DNA of 64,000 nt from a virus. The DNA lies in the IMG/VR virus record IMGVR_UViG_3300017527_000160, positions 1 through 64,000 of that record. One strand, 5' to 3'. A model generated the notes under the pieces. It did not search any database. It was not told the origin of the DNA and worked only from the letters and a program-made list of their open reading frames with translations. Positions 55,501 through 64,000 of the stretch are shown piece by piece (position 1 is the stretch's first letter; every line of letters begins with the position of its first letter). The position numbers and the translations under genes were made by a program.

Positions 55501-58500
55501 GCTACGCTGCTAAGCATGCTAATAGATTAGGTATCACTGAACGACGTTACTTTGGTGGAACTATGTCTACAGCTATTATCGAAGATCAGGAGATTCGTTC
55601 TGTATATATGGACGAGTATGAAGAGGCGTTCGGTGAAGATGCTTACAAGCTTGGTAACTATGCTAAACAGAATGAAGGTGATGCCCAAGGTTTGATTACT
55701 TTTGATTCATACCGTGAATTGAAAGTTGCAGAGGGTACCTGGAGTAATGAACAGGATGCTTTGTTTAAGAAGATTGTTAACGGAGAGAAAGTTTCTAGTA
55801 GAGATGTTGCACAGTTCTTCCCGGTAATCAAAGCTCAATATTGGGGACCACTTGCAAACGATACAGCACTCCCTGTTATGGCTTTCCATAAGTATTCTTT
55901 ATTCCCGATGACTCCTAGTGTGATCAAAGGAAAGAAGATGGAAAAGCTTCACGATAAGATGGTGAAGGAAGGGATTGGATATGTAACATTTGAATCAGGT
56001 TCTAAGGTCGGTACTATTAGTAAGACTGCTAAGGTAAAGAAGAATGAGAAGACAGGTGAAATAGAGAAGGTTTCAAGAGGATACGATAAAGTATATACTG
56101 AAGGTGAAGCACTTGACCCTAACATCATGGATCCTAAGATGGAAGATGCTGATGGGAATTATGTTGAACACTTTACTAAGAATGATATTCACTTACACTA
56201 TTTGAAGAATCAGTTAGAGATTCACGATGAAAGGAAAGGTAACGTTATCTTCTCTACTCAGTTAAGAAAACTTATTGAGGATGGCTTGATGGCTAATGGT
56301 GTACCAAGTGATTTCATGATGAAGGAAAGTTTAGGTGGATCTAAAGTTGTAGCTGAACGTAAAGCAGAATGGGCTAAGATAGAAGCTAAGTGGGATACTA
56401 TGTCTCCAGAAGCTCAACAGAAAACATCTAAGAAGTATGGTCTACTGAAGGACTACGAAAAGAATATTAACAGGCTGACTCAATACGCTAAGGAGAAGCT
56501 CCTGGAAGAAATCAATTGGCAAGAAATTGTTGATCCGAAGACTGGTGAGAAAAGCCTGAAGGGTGATATGAAGAATCTGTTAGAGCTAGTTCGTTCAGAA
56601 TTAGTTAGACAAGATCTTGGACAACACTCTATTGATTTTATCCAGACGAATACTGACGGGACTATCAAACATGATTTATCATTATCACTGAATGTAGAAC
56701 AGATTGAGAAGTTACTTAACGCCATGATGGTGAAGAAACTTATCAAGCAGAAAGTTAATGGTGAAGGTTTGATCCAGGTAGCTGCTACATTGATGGAAGA
56801 CATGGCTGCTGAACAGGGTCGTGACTTTAGGAATCCTACAGAAGAGGACTTAGCGAAGTGGGGGTCGAAAGATCTTCCGCACTATAGACCTAACCAAGGA
56901 CCGAACGGAGAGACGACGGCAGCGAAAGTTAAAGTTGCACTTGCCGGTGACTTTAGGCATCTACTTAAGATGACTTCTGTTCAAGAGCTTGCTAAAGAAC
57001 AACGTATAATAGATATTGCAAAAGCTAAGGGAGGAAGTTGGACAGCGGCACATGTTGCTCTAAATGAACTTATCAAAGATGAGGAGTGGCTGAATGAAGG
57101 ACGTAACCGTGAGATGGTTTCTATGATCGGTGTGAGAATACCAGTACAGGGACTTAACTCTATGGAGTTTATGGAAGTGTACGAATTCCTACCCGAAGAA
57201 GCGGGCTCGGTGATTGTGCCTCCTACCGAAATTGTAACCAAGTCTGGAGCCGATTTCGATGTTGATAAGATGACTGTGATGATGCCTAACATTCTTAGTT
57301 TGAATGGGAGTGTTGAATTAGCTACATCCGATTTGGCTACTAAACCTAAAGAGACTTTAAAGGAAGAACGAGATGCTCTAGTACAGAAGATTAGTGATAT
57401 CAGAGAAGAGCATAAAGAAGCCCGTAAAGATAAAGAAACTAGATTCACTGCTGAAGAGCGTGAGATCTTAGATGATACCAAGTCAAGGATTCGTGATGAA
57501 CAGAGAAAAATCAAGAGTCTGAAGAAACAATGGCTCGATACATCACGTCAATATAAATCACCAAGAGTAATCAAACGAATGAAAGCTCTTGAAGAAAGTA
57601 TTGATGCTGCTCAGTTTAAGAAAATGTCTTTAGAAGAAACAGAAGACATGTACTATAACACTTTACCTGGTGATAGATTGAAACATATACTTTCTGAACC
57701 ACAAGCAGAACTTGCTATAATACGTAGACAACTTGCTTCACTTACAGATAAGCCTATCCAAAATGACATCATGAATAGTATACGTGCTGTTCTTGAGTTA
57801 CCGGATAACTTTAAACCATTGGTTATGCCTAACAGTACTGAGTTACTTACAGGTCAAGATAACGATGGTTTAGCTCAAGAGATGGAACCACACGTTGTTG
57901 ATACTAATAAGTTTGATAATGTTCACTCTACGAAAAGATATCAAGGACCGAAAGGTGATAGGATCTCAGCAACCAGAGTTTTAGAAGTTGGTTACAACCT
58001 TGAGAAGCATATGAAGAATGCAATCGGTAAACAAACACTTGCTTTGGGAGCGGTTGATAACACGTATAACACTCTCTTCAATAGGATTGGTGCTTATATG
58101 AATCCTCGGGTTCATTCTGAAGCTCAGTATGATGCGGCAAGAAGGCAAGAAAAGAAAGATAAAAAGAAGCTAACTCAAAAGCAGAAAGATGTCTTGAAGG
58201 AATATAGTGAGCAAAGAATCATGCTTAACCATAATACAATGGATATAGAAGGTAGTGATGCTATCTCATTATCACACATCAATGATGCTGCTGGTACACC
58301 TATATCAGATGTTGTCAATCAGTTGATTAACGGTTGGGTGGATATTGCTGCTGATGCTTTTGTATTTAACTTACAAGGTAATAAGGAGATCTCACCAGTA
58401 CTGTTATTTATGGTGCAAGCGGGTGTTCCAATTGATGAAGCTGTATACTTTGTTTCTAATCCACTGGTTAGAGAATATGTTAAGGAGCAGAAGCTTGCTA

Positions 58501-61364
58501 ACAGTACATTCGGTATGGCTCTTGGTACAACACCTACAATCGACGTTGTTGATGCTGAAGGTAATAGTAGAGTAGTTCCTGCGCCACAGATGGCTCAGTT
58601 CAAATCTAAAGGTAGAGTTTTATCACGTCACTTCCAAGGTGTTACTGATGGTACTCAGAGAACCATAAATGAACTTGGTAGAGAAAGGCAAGCGAATGCT
58701 AATGATTATAAAGGTAGAACTAAATTTGATAAAGAAGAGTTAAAGAAAGCTGCTAAAAGTAAAATGGGTGCTCGTGAAATCACTGAATTCGATAAGGATG
58801 TGTTTGTTCACTTCCTTGAGATAGAGAACATGAGTAAAGCTGTTAAGGATATGAAGATGAGAACTAATGTGGATACATCGAAAGATGCTACATTGTTCGA
58901 GGCTCAGGATAGAATTACTATGATTGAACAGATCAAGAGAGACGGTAAGTTCCCTGCAGAGATGGTTGATAAGATCCGAGTGGATTCACCTATCGCTAGT
59001 TTCTTTATACAAGACTTCCAAATCGATTTACTTGGCGATGCGTTTCCACTAAGGAACCATGAGGTAATTAACAACTTCATCCAAGGTGTTGAGTTCGACG
59101 ATTGGAAAAACACTTATGGTCTAAAAGATAAAGCAATCATCAACTGGAAATCAGATATGATAAACTATATCTTCCAGAATGAACTTAAGTATTTTGATGT
59201 CGATAAGATAACTCACTATAAAGGTAGAAGATTAACTTCAAGAACAGCTGCTCAAGCAACTAGTAAGGTTAACTTAGGTACTGAAACAGCTCCTAAAAGT
59301 GGTAATGTAATAATTGATGCAGTTAAAGGTAGAGAACCTCAACCTGGAGCAATAACAGCATTCAGAACTAAAGGTAAAACAGAGCAAAATATGATCGATG
59401 CTCTTAAGGATGATGCTGTTGGAAATCCTTTTGGTCCTTATGGGGCTATAAAAGAAGAGACTGCTGTATCAGTTACTAGATTCTTAGATTGGTTAGAAGG
59501 TAAAGCAGATACAAATGTAATGCAAGATTATAGAAATGCAATTCTTGCTAAACAAAATGAATTAGCTAATAAAGACATTTATTACTATAAAGATTTAAGC
59601 AGACCTTCTCATGCTACAGCTTTAGATTACTTTTTAAATAAATCAACACAACAAACCAGTGATGCCGGAATGGCTGTTGAAGATGTATTCTTAACTAGAC
59701 ATGGTGCGTATGCCAAAGACGGGAAGATGTATATTGATAAAGCTCAGTTAAAAACTGACTTTGCTAATAAAACTTATACGCAAAAGCCTATCACTCAAGA
59801 AGAATATGCTAAAGAAACACACGAAGCTGTATCTCAAGGTGAGACACCTACACACATGCGTCTTACTGCACCAGTATCAAACTTGGCGTTTAGTACAGAG
59901 AATGAGTATATCCAGTTTGTGATGGAAAGAGAATCTTTGAGAGAGGCGAGACCTTTATCTAAGTTACTAAGTTCGGAAAAAGATTGGAGTGAATCAAACT
60001 CAAAGTTTAAAGCAGTTGTTGATCGCTTCATGTATGAGAACAAGATCAAGGTGGGTCAAAGTAAAGACGCACATGCTGAATGGGTTGTGGCTATGGCTTA
60101 TGAAGTTTATCTTAGAGATGTCGCATTGGCTAGAACTAATAACCACTGGCACATGTTCCGTGGTGAAGACACATATGCTCATGAGTTTGCTAGAATCAAA
60201 CGTAACTATCCTGTTTTATCAACGCATTTTTCTTTGATGAATGCTCTTGATTTTAAAGGGAGTATGGGATGGAAAAACCTTGCACTGAATCAAAGTGAAC
60301 TTGATGGTGATCAGACTAATGTGTTACATGAGAACTTACAAGACTTAGCTGACAGCAGTAAACTACAAGAGCTTCTACCAGAGGCTTCTCAAATGGAGAT
60401 CGATGAGATCAAAGAACATTTTGAGAACTTCCATACAGTAGCATTCTTGCAATCAGGTATGAGTCAGGGTAGTCGATTCTCAATGACTCAGTTTGTATCG
60501 CAAGATCAGATGATAAGGTTGATGGAGAAACCTCTACAAAATCTTAACACGTTACTCGCAAGTAACAACCCGCTTAAGCAAGTGTTCTTAGAGGAGTATC
60601 ATCATAGATGGGTGCAGCAGAATTCCGCTGCTAGTAGAAACACAAGAATTCGTGGTAAGAATATGAATAACAATGTTACATTATTAGATAGTAACACGAT
60701 TGGTCAAGGTGTTCAGACTACTGAACCAGCTCAACAAAGAATAACAACTATCGGGGCTCAACCGGCTTTGATCAGTGAGCGAGGTTACTCTGGGTTTAAT
60801 ATCTCACAAACAAATGCTGAGAAGTATTTAGAGAAGTATCCTAATTTTACTTTCGTATATGATTTTGCTATCGATAATCAAATGGGTGCTGCAGGGGCTA
60901 ACAGTAACAGAAACTTTCACGGTAAAGGTCCTAACGCAATAGGTCTCCCTACATTGTTTAAGTATTCACCTGGTAATGATAAAACCGGAACACGACCTGA
61001 TCTCATAAGAGATGTTGACGGGAAGGTGAGTGACAAAGTGAAGGAAGTTATTGATCATGCTATCGATCAGATGGTAGATAATATGAACAGCGGACAGACG
61101 TTGCAATTCGATAGAGAAGGATACGGTCAGTATATGATTGAATCAAAAGACGGTGCTCCTCGTTTAGCACCTCAAACTTTCTTATATTTGTCGAAGCAGT
61201 TGCTTGAAAGAGTTCAGTTCGTTAACCCTGGTTATTTGAAAACTCAATCAGGTAAGGTGGCGACACAAGCAGGTCAAGCGGTCACTGATGCTTCTATCTG
61301 GCAAGAGGTTCAGAATGAAATGAGTGATGATGCAGTGAGAGATTTTATAAAACAATGTCTATAA
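49509..61364 (+). CDS. Giant virion RNA polymerase-like polyprotein with a zincin domain
   Basis: A 3951-residue protein, one of the longest phage genes. Residues about 145-190 carry a KOW-like motif (GDTVQILSGKGKGEVVTVTE). H1006-E-A-W-H1010 with a later EEHLAEEF suits an active zincin. Two double-psi barrel candidates follow: the first near 2107-2167 has K2128 (FHKYSLFP) and K2166 (SGSKVG), like the Lys pair of the beta-type barrel; the second has IRIP-type VRIPVQGLNSMEF and D2582-F-D2584-V-D2586, matching the NADFDGD motif of the beta-prime catalytic centre. The C-terminus has GNPFGPYG (about 3305) and a Gly-rich strand near 3783-3823. crAss-like phages package such polymerases. Catalysis is inferred. 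Confidence 0.83.
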   Translation: MKCTIVGANQRDVRVVVAGDIFDLMKAGKPVDVKALSLNMYNAMYDAEQKNNTEALAYARLVPFMVQQLMGVDATILKHVVESKVDLGELANTQIAAQDAETGLKYVEEWLGVRENGLKESLAAAQPKKAKKKPGRQAKLFADEVVKLGDTVQILSGKGKGEVVTVTEDHGDKVRLSNGVLRKKTRVKLKAQTSVPVAAPVKLTIRQKVIRSLELDLKQSDESKFPMSAAARRKVQAQLDQLKAEEAGKAPVKKKDGWSREDIMEDAHNQHQAGVDDWYANKKKQIAEEEAVLSTGSENLETGAPEGDPGVGPTPISVEEVMALPVEEFTRWFITHGLISGNETGLNQRPYIGGRSPADLRAVVNRIKLGKTHKKDGTILKSVADFYADMAEIQKNNDEFPMIKGTGGKNDGRTGSPPLSAIIQSGLDMAKGGPVDEVDEDSKEEVTPKPRNKNYLQGALKSVIDGVVKAFNAHAPSWMTTSGNETGYNVGEVSARIPTAASKAAYAAQRTILRLMEDGNIQDSKDLKVNGRTGVFLTAKFADGRIRMTLTDKNGDAILFDGNDQPALDGNPREYGMRAVDKFFDKEGNVKTTGKRFNEMVDALINAKPHLTRTRAVNILKAEVEHIQAVREYINKDQENNSLEFSISGGSLGYIQVGFSPKELTSVSKLSDKVTMKLSTKADNIGEEGHVYATSDEMEGDWIPIERPGLRDTPFADVVESLLFDENLTDKDGKLLNAVDRAKHIDKYVGTNKESEILFDYDIGTKKVKRLVIGNTVIIDVEKGIRDLEVGKIAYKQLLAKNNKGTSFPTLKMHVNADALARRDFMSVSIADGVVTTEGKNTRVHMAEQGFMIQTPDVASDGMIRKVNAYFTFKLSEKGDQALNGKAVAEEEAKIAEQNTEEIEENEDDAWQKAMDAKMKALQDKNKPLDEDEDDRLFRSLDVKNQNRAATAEQIKEARDWYEKHPLSKHIPFKTMFEQMNKDGVAQWTVEGITLFKGADYSDLYHEAWHGFTQTMLTKQQKTDLYKELGRKVGSFKDYNGRMVSFAAANEKQLEEHLAEEFRSFMLKGKKATTAGPKQLSFFKKILAILKALFNNSHIDQVIMDAKFDSKVSELFEKMRVGNLAGYTFSQANANFGKLNQGITAIPGNEIKEGVESLNYQTSAELNNMMDAYLAEYVTVMNQGLDSAGQARVKKLNTELQDTENLNQAEQKAKRDELDALLNNDAASYKYSSLIVSDPDVLTTGYFYAQGKFQRLKASLSAKVKKETDPVQKASDLKDLKMIEFALDQFGNIDDIYSNQSADGTVAYGLIGYHMQRSKLFQDSRPTQEEIADEQKGPVAKRAFDRAGNESSLKEMASAEILYLLKTLPQVEKNDEGEWVPVTNRFDVNELAPFQTTWNRMVRATENIQDFDQMYDKLQEEAVKFPVLEELLKRMGDPHSSKVNTEHTLWTQLFKTFSKSRVPLIQMTVEQQGRGVNVKWEARVGEAFNADYAIGRQWQSMFTGAEPSEFIKNTIEGNYMDLAAIIKKFPHHSAASANPFEFFHAIGMPLSDNPEIRNELKANLGTYGPGHFHDEIMKLKGAGTRVERLDQITEEVNGRYKDLMKLEARYSDVFSSFMVTNAEGNTQFEHTLNNSMTMMVNAVNNSIDYNDMVSKPHLAHLDINKNPFAKSSLWLKAMFNLDGSPDINSIGKDGKSNHNPNYGERRVTKSGDFVTLRLTNLSGVLAKTMGDETGTGVSSAGADEYSKLIMDLQLSYSGMPELMRHADKGTSFTITIDGPLDIDSQPTDNYVPIGDFAAGGRFREKTVDRLSPHIVAEMSRMRILRGMTNMDGTPKMDVPFDVDYIMNGQQFVAFEDVLSDGTKAALKKIAFSEENIEDAVEAMRETINADLTKYFDKQYEEVNKKFDDAFFLADNIQEDMSRKGITGNKREAAIRSYVHNSWIHNIESIAVIYGDLAQYNHAKEGFHKRNAGGGSTGDIYRYDKTMAKNINDNYYKSSYAAKHANRLGITERRYFGGTMSTAIIEDQEIRSVYMDEYEEAFGEDAYKLGNYAKQNEGDAQGLITFDSYRELKVAEGTWSNEQDALFKKIVNGEKVSSRDVAQFFPVIKAQYWGPLANDTALPVMAFHKYSLFPMTPSVIKGKKMEKLHDKMVKEGIGYVTFESGSKVGTISKTAKVKKNEKTGEIEKVSRGYDKVYTEGEALDPNIMDPKMEDADGNYVEHFTKNDIHLHYLKNQLEIHDERKGNVIFSTQLRKLIEDGLMANGVPSDFMMKESLGGSKVVAERKAEWAKIEAKWDTMSPEAQQKTSKKYGLLKDYEKNINRLTQYAKEKLLEEINWQEIVDPKTGEKSLKGDMKNLLELVRSELVRQDLGQHSIDFIQTNTDGTIKHDLSLSLNVEQIEKLLNAMMVKKLIKQKVNGEGLIQVAATLMEDMAAEQGRDFRNPTEEDLAKWGSKDLPHYRPNQGPNGETTAAKVKVALAGDFRHLLKMTSVQELAKEQRIIDIAKAKGGSWTAAHVALNELIKDEEWLNEGRNREMVSMIGVRIPVQGLNSMEFMEVYEFLPEEAGSVIVPPTEIVTKSGADFDVDKMTVMMPNILSLNGSVELATSDLATKPKETLKEERDALVQKISDIREEHKEARKDKETRFTAEEREILDDTKSRIRDEQRKIKSLKKQWLDTSRQYKSPRVIKRMKALEESIDAAQFKKMSLEETEDMYYNTLPGDRLKHILSEPQAELAIIRRQLASLTDKPIQNDIMNSIRAVLELPDNFKPLVMPNSTELLTGQDNDGLAQEMEPHVVDTNKFDNVHSTKRYQGPKGDRISATRVLEVGYNLEKHMKNAIGKQTLALGAVDNTYNTLFNRIGAYMNPRVHSEAQYDAARRQEKKDKKKLTQKQKDVLKEYSEQRIMLNHNTMDIEGSDAISLSHINDAAGTPISDVVNQLINGWVDIAADAFVFNLQGNKEISPVLLFMVQAGVPIDEAVYFVSNPLVREYVKEQKLANSTFGMALGTTPTIDVVDAEGNSRVVPAPQMAQFKSKGRVLSRHFQGVTDGTQRTINELGRERQANANDYKGRTKFDKEELKKAAKSKMGAREITEFDKDVFVHFLEIENMSKAVKDMKMRTNVDTSKDATLFEAQDRITMIEQIKRDGKFPAEMVDKIRVDSPIASFFIQDFQIDLLGDAFPLRNHEVINNFIQGVEFDDWKNTYGLKDKAIINWKSDMINYIFQNELKYFDVDKITHYKGRRLTSRTAAQATSKVNLGTETAPKSGNVIIDAVKGREPQPGAITAFRTKGKTEQNMIDALKDDAVGNPFGPYGAIKEETAVSVTRFLDWLEGKADTNVMQDYRNAILAKQNELANKDIYYYKDLSRPSHATALDYFLNKSTQQTSDAGMAVEDVFLTRHGAYAKDGKMYIDKAQLKTDFANKTYTQKPITQEEYAKETHEAVSQGETPTHMRLTAPVSNLAFSTENEYIQFVMERESLREARPLSKLLSSEKDWSESNSKFKAVVDRFMYENKIKVGQSKDAHAEWVVAMAYEVYLRDVALARTNNHWHMFRGEDTYAHEFARIKRNYPVLSTHFSLMNALDFKGSMGWKNLALNQSELDGDQTNVLHENLQDLADSSKLQELLPEASQMEIDEIKEHFENFHTVAFLQSGMSQGSRFSMTQFVSQDQMIRLMEKPLQNLNTLLASNNPLKQVFLEEYHHRWVQQNSAASRNTRIRGKNMNNNVTLLDSNTIGQGVQTTEPAQQRITTIGAQPALISERGYSGFNISQTNAEKYLEKYPNFTFVYDFAIDNQMGAAGANSNRNFHGKGPNAIGLPTLFKYSPGNDKTGTRPDLIRDVDGKVSDKVKEVIDHAIDQMVDNMNSGQTLQFDREGYGQYMIESKDGAPRLAPQTFLYLSKQLLERVQFVNPGYLKTQSGKVATQAGQAVTDASIWQEVQNEMSDDAVRDFIKQCL

Positions 61365-61373
61365 TATAACAGT

Positions 61374-64000
61374 ATGTCTAGTTGTCCAAATAAAAGTTTT
61401 AAAACAGATAGTAACCAAGAGAAGAGCGACTGGGCTCTTTTAGAAGAAGGTGTAGGTTACTTTGAAGCAATGCGTGATTACCTTGAAACAGGTGGTGAAA
61501 TCAGAACACCTGAACAGGTTAAAGATAAGCTTGCCATGAGGAAAGAAGTACCAGGATCTGCAATGAGCCCTGAATCAACAATTCCTTCAGGTGAATTCAC
61601 TCTTGCTGATATAGCTAATGATCAACTTAAACAGACTGAGGACTTCGGTATAAACACTGATCAGTTAAAATCTACTAGAGCAATCGAGCTAGCAAACAAA
61701 ATGTCTGCTGCTTTAGGTATCCAGTATGAGTTGGTTACTGCGCAACAGGCGGCACTGATCACACAGAATGCTAAGAACCCATGGAATGGAGAAGGAGCTT
61801 TCTTTGTTGGTGGTAAGGTTTACTTTATCCAAGAGAAGATGACCAGTGACATGGTGTTGCATGAGTTCGCACACCCGCTGGTTCGAGTAATCTCTAAAGA
61901 AAACCCTGCACTATTTGATAAGCTTTATAACGACATAGCTAATACAACAGAGGGACAGGAAGTAATACAAGCAGTGACCGATCACTATAAAGCGCTTGAA
62001 CCTGGTTCAGCATACTTTAAGGAAGAGGTAATTGTAAAAGTACTGGAGAAGCATGGGGCACAAAAACTATCGAAGGAAAAGGTTCAGGGACCGTTTGCAA
62101 AAGCTATTGCTGAATTCCTATTTGCGATTAAACAACTTCTACGTAAGAGGTTCGGTAAGCATATCAAAATTTCTAAACTTTCTACAGACACTTCTTTAGA
62201 TGAGTTAGCTGACATACTTACTGCTGGAGATAAGATCTCTATTGATACTGAGTTGATTTCTGAGGAGGACATCGTAGCGTATAACAAAGAGGCAGAAGCT
62301 GAGGTGAACAATGATTTGAATACTGTTCGTAATCAGGACATCCAAGCTACGGTGAATGATTTCTACGATAAGATCACGGATCATATGCAGGAGTTGATGC
62401 ATAATGAGAACTATGCTGAGTTAGCGGATGTTCTAGTAGACAGCAACCAGGTTAAGATGTACCAAGCAATGAAGGGTAATCTTAAACCTCATCATAAGGC
62501 AATGATGAGTAAAGCTAACGCAACTCTGGAATCTGCTGAGGAGAGTAGAAAAAGGGTGAATGCCTTGACAAATACTTTGTTCCGTTTAGAGGATGTGATG
62601 AAGAAGATGTATGAGCATACTAAAGATATTGCTACTTATCCAGATACACAGGATAACATGCAGAAGGCTTATTACTACAAGAAGTTTACAGATCACTGGC
62701 AAGAGTTCATGACTGACTTGAAAAATACGTTGGAGAATGAAGCCAACGGTGTTGATTCAAGATCGGAGATAGTAGCCCTAGTGAATGCTATAGAATCAGA
62801 TATTAGTAAGACCGGTAAGATAATCGATAAGATGTATGCCGACGGATCAAGAGATGCTTTATACGAACAACTAGTTCCTATGAATAGAGCCATCTCTGAA
62901 AGATATGAAGAGCGTATAGCTAACTTGAGAGAGAAGGGTGCATCTCCAGAACGTATAGATAAAGTATTTACAGAGTATCATGGTGTCAACCAAGCTGACA
63001 AGAAGATCATGGATACTTTAACTGCCAAGTATAAGGCAGGTACTATAACTACTACTGAACAGAATACACTTGATCAACTCGTAGTAAAAGGAAAGAAAGG
63101 ATTATCTATCAGTAAGGATAAGATAGAACTACTACTGAAAGGTAGAATGGGTGATGCTAACTGGTTTAGTTCATACCTAGAAGGATACTTATATAACTCT
63201 GACCCTATTGTGGGTGGTTTGGCTTTGTTTGTTAAGAATGCTACGAACGATGTGATGATAGTAGCGCAACAAAAATACAATGACTTCGCCAATGATATCA
63301 GAGATGACCTTAAGGCTGCGGGATACAATCCAAACCGTGTAGGTAAACTTGGTAAGGACGTGGGTCGTAAAGATAAAATTGCACGTATCAATGAGGAAGG
63401 TATCCTTGAAGAAGCTGAGGTATGGTCTTTCAAACAAGAGTTTGGTAATGGTTTCCGTTATGACCAAGATGCTCTCAAGAAGACAATGCAGTTAGCTGAG
63501 GAAGCTCATGAGACTAACAATACACCTGAGACTAAAGCGGCTTTTATAAAGGCTGAGAAAGAGTATAAGAAATTTGAGCGTGACTATATGCATCAACAAT
63601 TCACTGATGCATACTATGCTCGTGAGGAGCTGTTTGAAGATGACCCGGTCGGGGAAGCTGCTGGTTTCGCTAGGAGAGAAATACTAGATGATATGCAAGA
63701 GCTTACCTCTCACGCTAAGACTCAGTCTGACCACCTAGAGATTGCCGATGAGCTTGATGCTATATGGCGTAAGTATCGTTTACTGCATAGTAACTATGAC
63801 CACAACGGTAAGCTCAAGACTGGTGATGATTTGGAAATAGCTAAGAGACTTCGTACTTATAGACAAGAGTCACAAGAGCTGCACGAGTATACTGTAAGAA
63901 AGGGTGCGTTCGAGAATGCATACTTTAACTTTCAACAGGAACTTAGAAATCAAAACATAGAAGAGAATACTACCGATCCTGAGTCTGAGTGGAACAAGAA
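61374..64000 (+). CDS. Large protein with intact HExxH zinc-protease motif (3' truncated by window)
   Basis: The frame is open from the ATG at 61374 to the end of the window (875 codons, no stop), starting 9 bases after the polymerase stop. Residues about 100-270 form a zincin-like domain: QYELVTAQQAALI, GGKVYFIQEKMTSDMVLH163-E-F-A-H167, and a helix FKEEVIVKVLEKHG that could supply the third zinc ligand. After this the sequence is strongly charged and helical, with long coiled-coil character to the end. It is the last of six giant genes and is probably also a packaged protein. Protease activity is inferred from the motif. Confidence 0.8.
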   Translation, partial: MSSCPNKSFKTDSNQEKSDWALLEEGVGYFEAMRDYLETGGEIRTPEQVKDKLAMRKEVPGSAMSPESTIPSGEFTLADIANDQLKQTEDFGINTDQLKSTRAIELANKMSAALGIQYELVTAQQAALITQNAKNPWNGEGAFFVGGKVYFIQEKMTSDMVLHEFAHPLVRVISKENPALFDKLYNDIANTTEGQEVIQAVTDHYKALEPGSAYFKEEVIVKVLEKHGAQKLSKEKVQGPFAKAIAEFLFAIKQLLRKRFGKHIKISKLSTDTSLDELADILTAGDKISIDTELISEEDIVAYNKEAEAEVNNDLNTVRNQDIQATVNDFYDKITDHMQELMHNENYAELADVLVDSNQVKMYQAMKGNLKPHHKAMMSKANATLESAEESRKRVNALTNTLFRLEDVMKKMYEHTKDIATYPDTQDNMQKAYYYKKFTDHWQEFMTDLKNTLENEANGVDSRSEIVALVNAIESDISKTGKIIDKMYADGSRDALYEQLVPMNRAISERYEERIANLREKGASPERIDKVFTEYHGVNQADKKIMDTLTAKYKAGTITTTEQNTLDQLVVKGKKGLSISKDKIELLLKGRMGDANWFSSYLEGYLYNSDPIVGGLALFVKNATNDVMIVAQQKYNDFANDIRDDLKAAGYNPNRVGKLGKDVGRKDKIARINEEGILEEAEVWSFKQEFGNGFRYDQDALKKTMQLAEEAHETNNTPETKAAFIKAEKEYKKFERDYMHQQFTDAYYAREELFEDDPVGEAAGFARREILDDMQELTSHAKTQSDHLEIADELDAIWRKYRLLHSNYDHNGKLKTGDDLEIAKRLRTYRQESQELHEYTVRKGAFENAYFNFQQELRNQNIEENTTDPESEWNK

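Noticed and set aside
1-64000. Reading frames on the minus strand, some over 200 codons
   Set aside because: All are shadows of + strand genes, with low-complexity Ser/Ile/Leu-rich products and no domains.
1-64000. Stop-codon reassignment (TAG or TGA), as in some crAss-like phages
   Set aside because: TAA, TAG and TGA all end genes at sensible places, and no gene is interrupted by in-frame TAG apart from the TerL/portal junction noted separately.
1-64000. tRNA genes, CRISPR arrays, insertion sequences or integrase/attachment sites
   Set aside because: Gaps are too short (largest 179 bases) and show only terminators, promoters and short repeats.

Overview
The window is one continuous segment of a large tailed-phage genome. 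All credible genes lie on the + strand, with coding density above 97 percent, gene overlaps of 1 to 4 bases, and no tRNA, rRNA, integrase, insertion sequence or CRISPR array. Gene order and protein signatures fit a crAss-like (Crassvirales-type) podovirus or a close sister lineage infecting a member of Bacteroidota. The host call rests on promoters of the Bacteroidota type (TTTG, 19-20 nt, then TAnnTTTG or a TATATTATA variant), on the absence of Shine-Dalgarno sites in favour of A-rich leaders, and on the family resemblance of the proteins. TAA, TAG and TGA all end genes, so no stop-codon reassignment is evident. All family assignments come from reading the translations; no database search was run.

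Layout. (1) 1-2110: end of an unidentified gene and small membrane or hypothetical proteins, probably part of a lysis cassette. (2) 2111-2268: a hairpin and two tandem promoters. (3) 2269-6194: small conserved proteins, a peptidoglycan amidase (endolysin), a zinc-finger protein, a PD-(D/E)XK nuclease and a terminase-adjacent protein. (4) 6194-15816: head module with large terminase, portal, scaffold-like protein, major capsid protein, a second large head-region protein and a small basic protein with an EF-hand-like loop. (5) 15926-25330: adaptor, an abundant-looking Cys-rich virion protein, and a set of Cys-rich fibre or appendage proteins carrying PEBP-like, PA14-like, FN3-like and Ca-loop modules. 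(6) 25510-33469: IHF-annotated family protein, two ring-like tail proteins and a huge tail hub/stabilisation protein. (7) 33469-36171: tail-associated multidomain peptidoglycan hydrolase. (8) 36235-64000: six very large proteins, probably packaged in the capsid and ejected into the cell. The 3951-residue member carries a divergent two-barrel RNA polymerase core and a zinc-protease motif; the last gene, cut by the window end, has a second HExxH motif.

How it works together (inference). Strong terminators follow the capsid gene and other structural genes, and promoters restart transcription, splitting the late region into units with different expression levels. Structural genes appear to be read from host-like promoters, while the giant polymerase would enter with the DNA and transcribe early genes elsewhere in the genome. 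The hydrolases on the tail and the endolysin act at entry and exit respectively. The most interesting region is 44375-64000, where three consecutive giant genes carry zincin-like protease domains (one degraded, two with intact HExxH) around the virion RNA polymerase.
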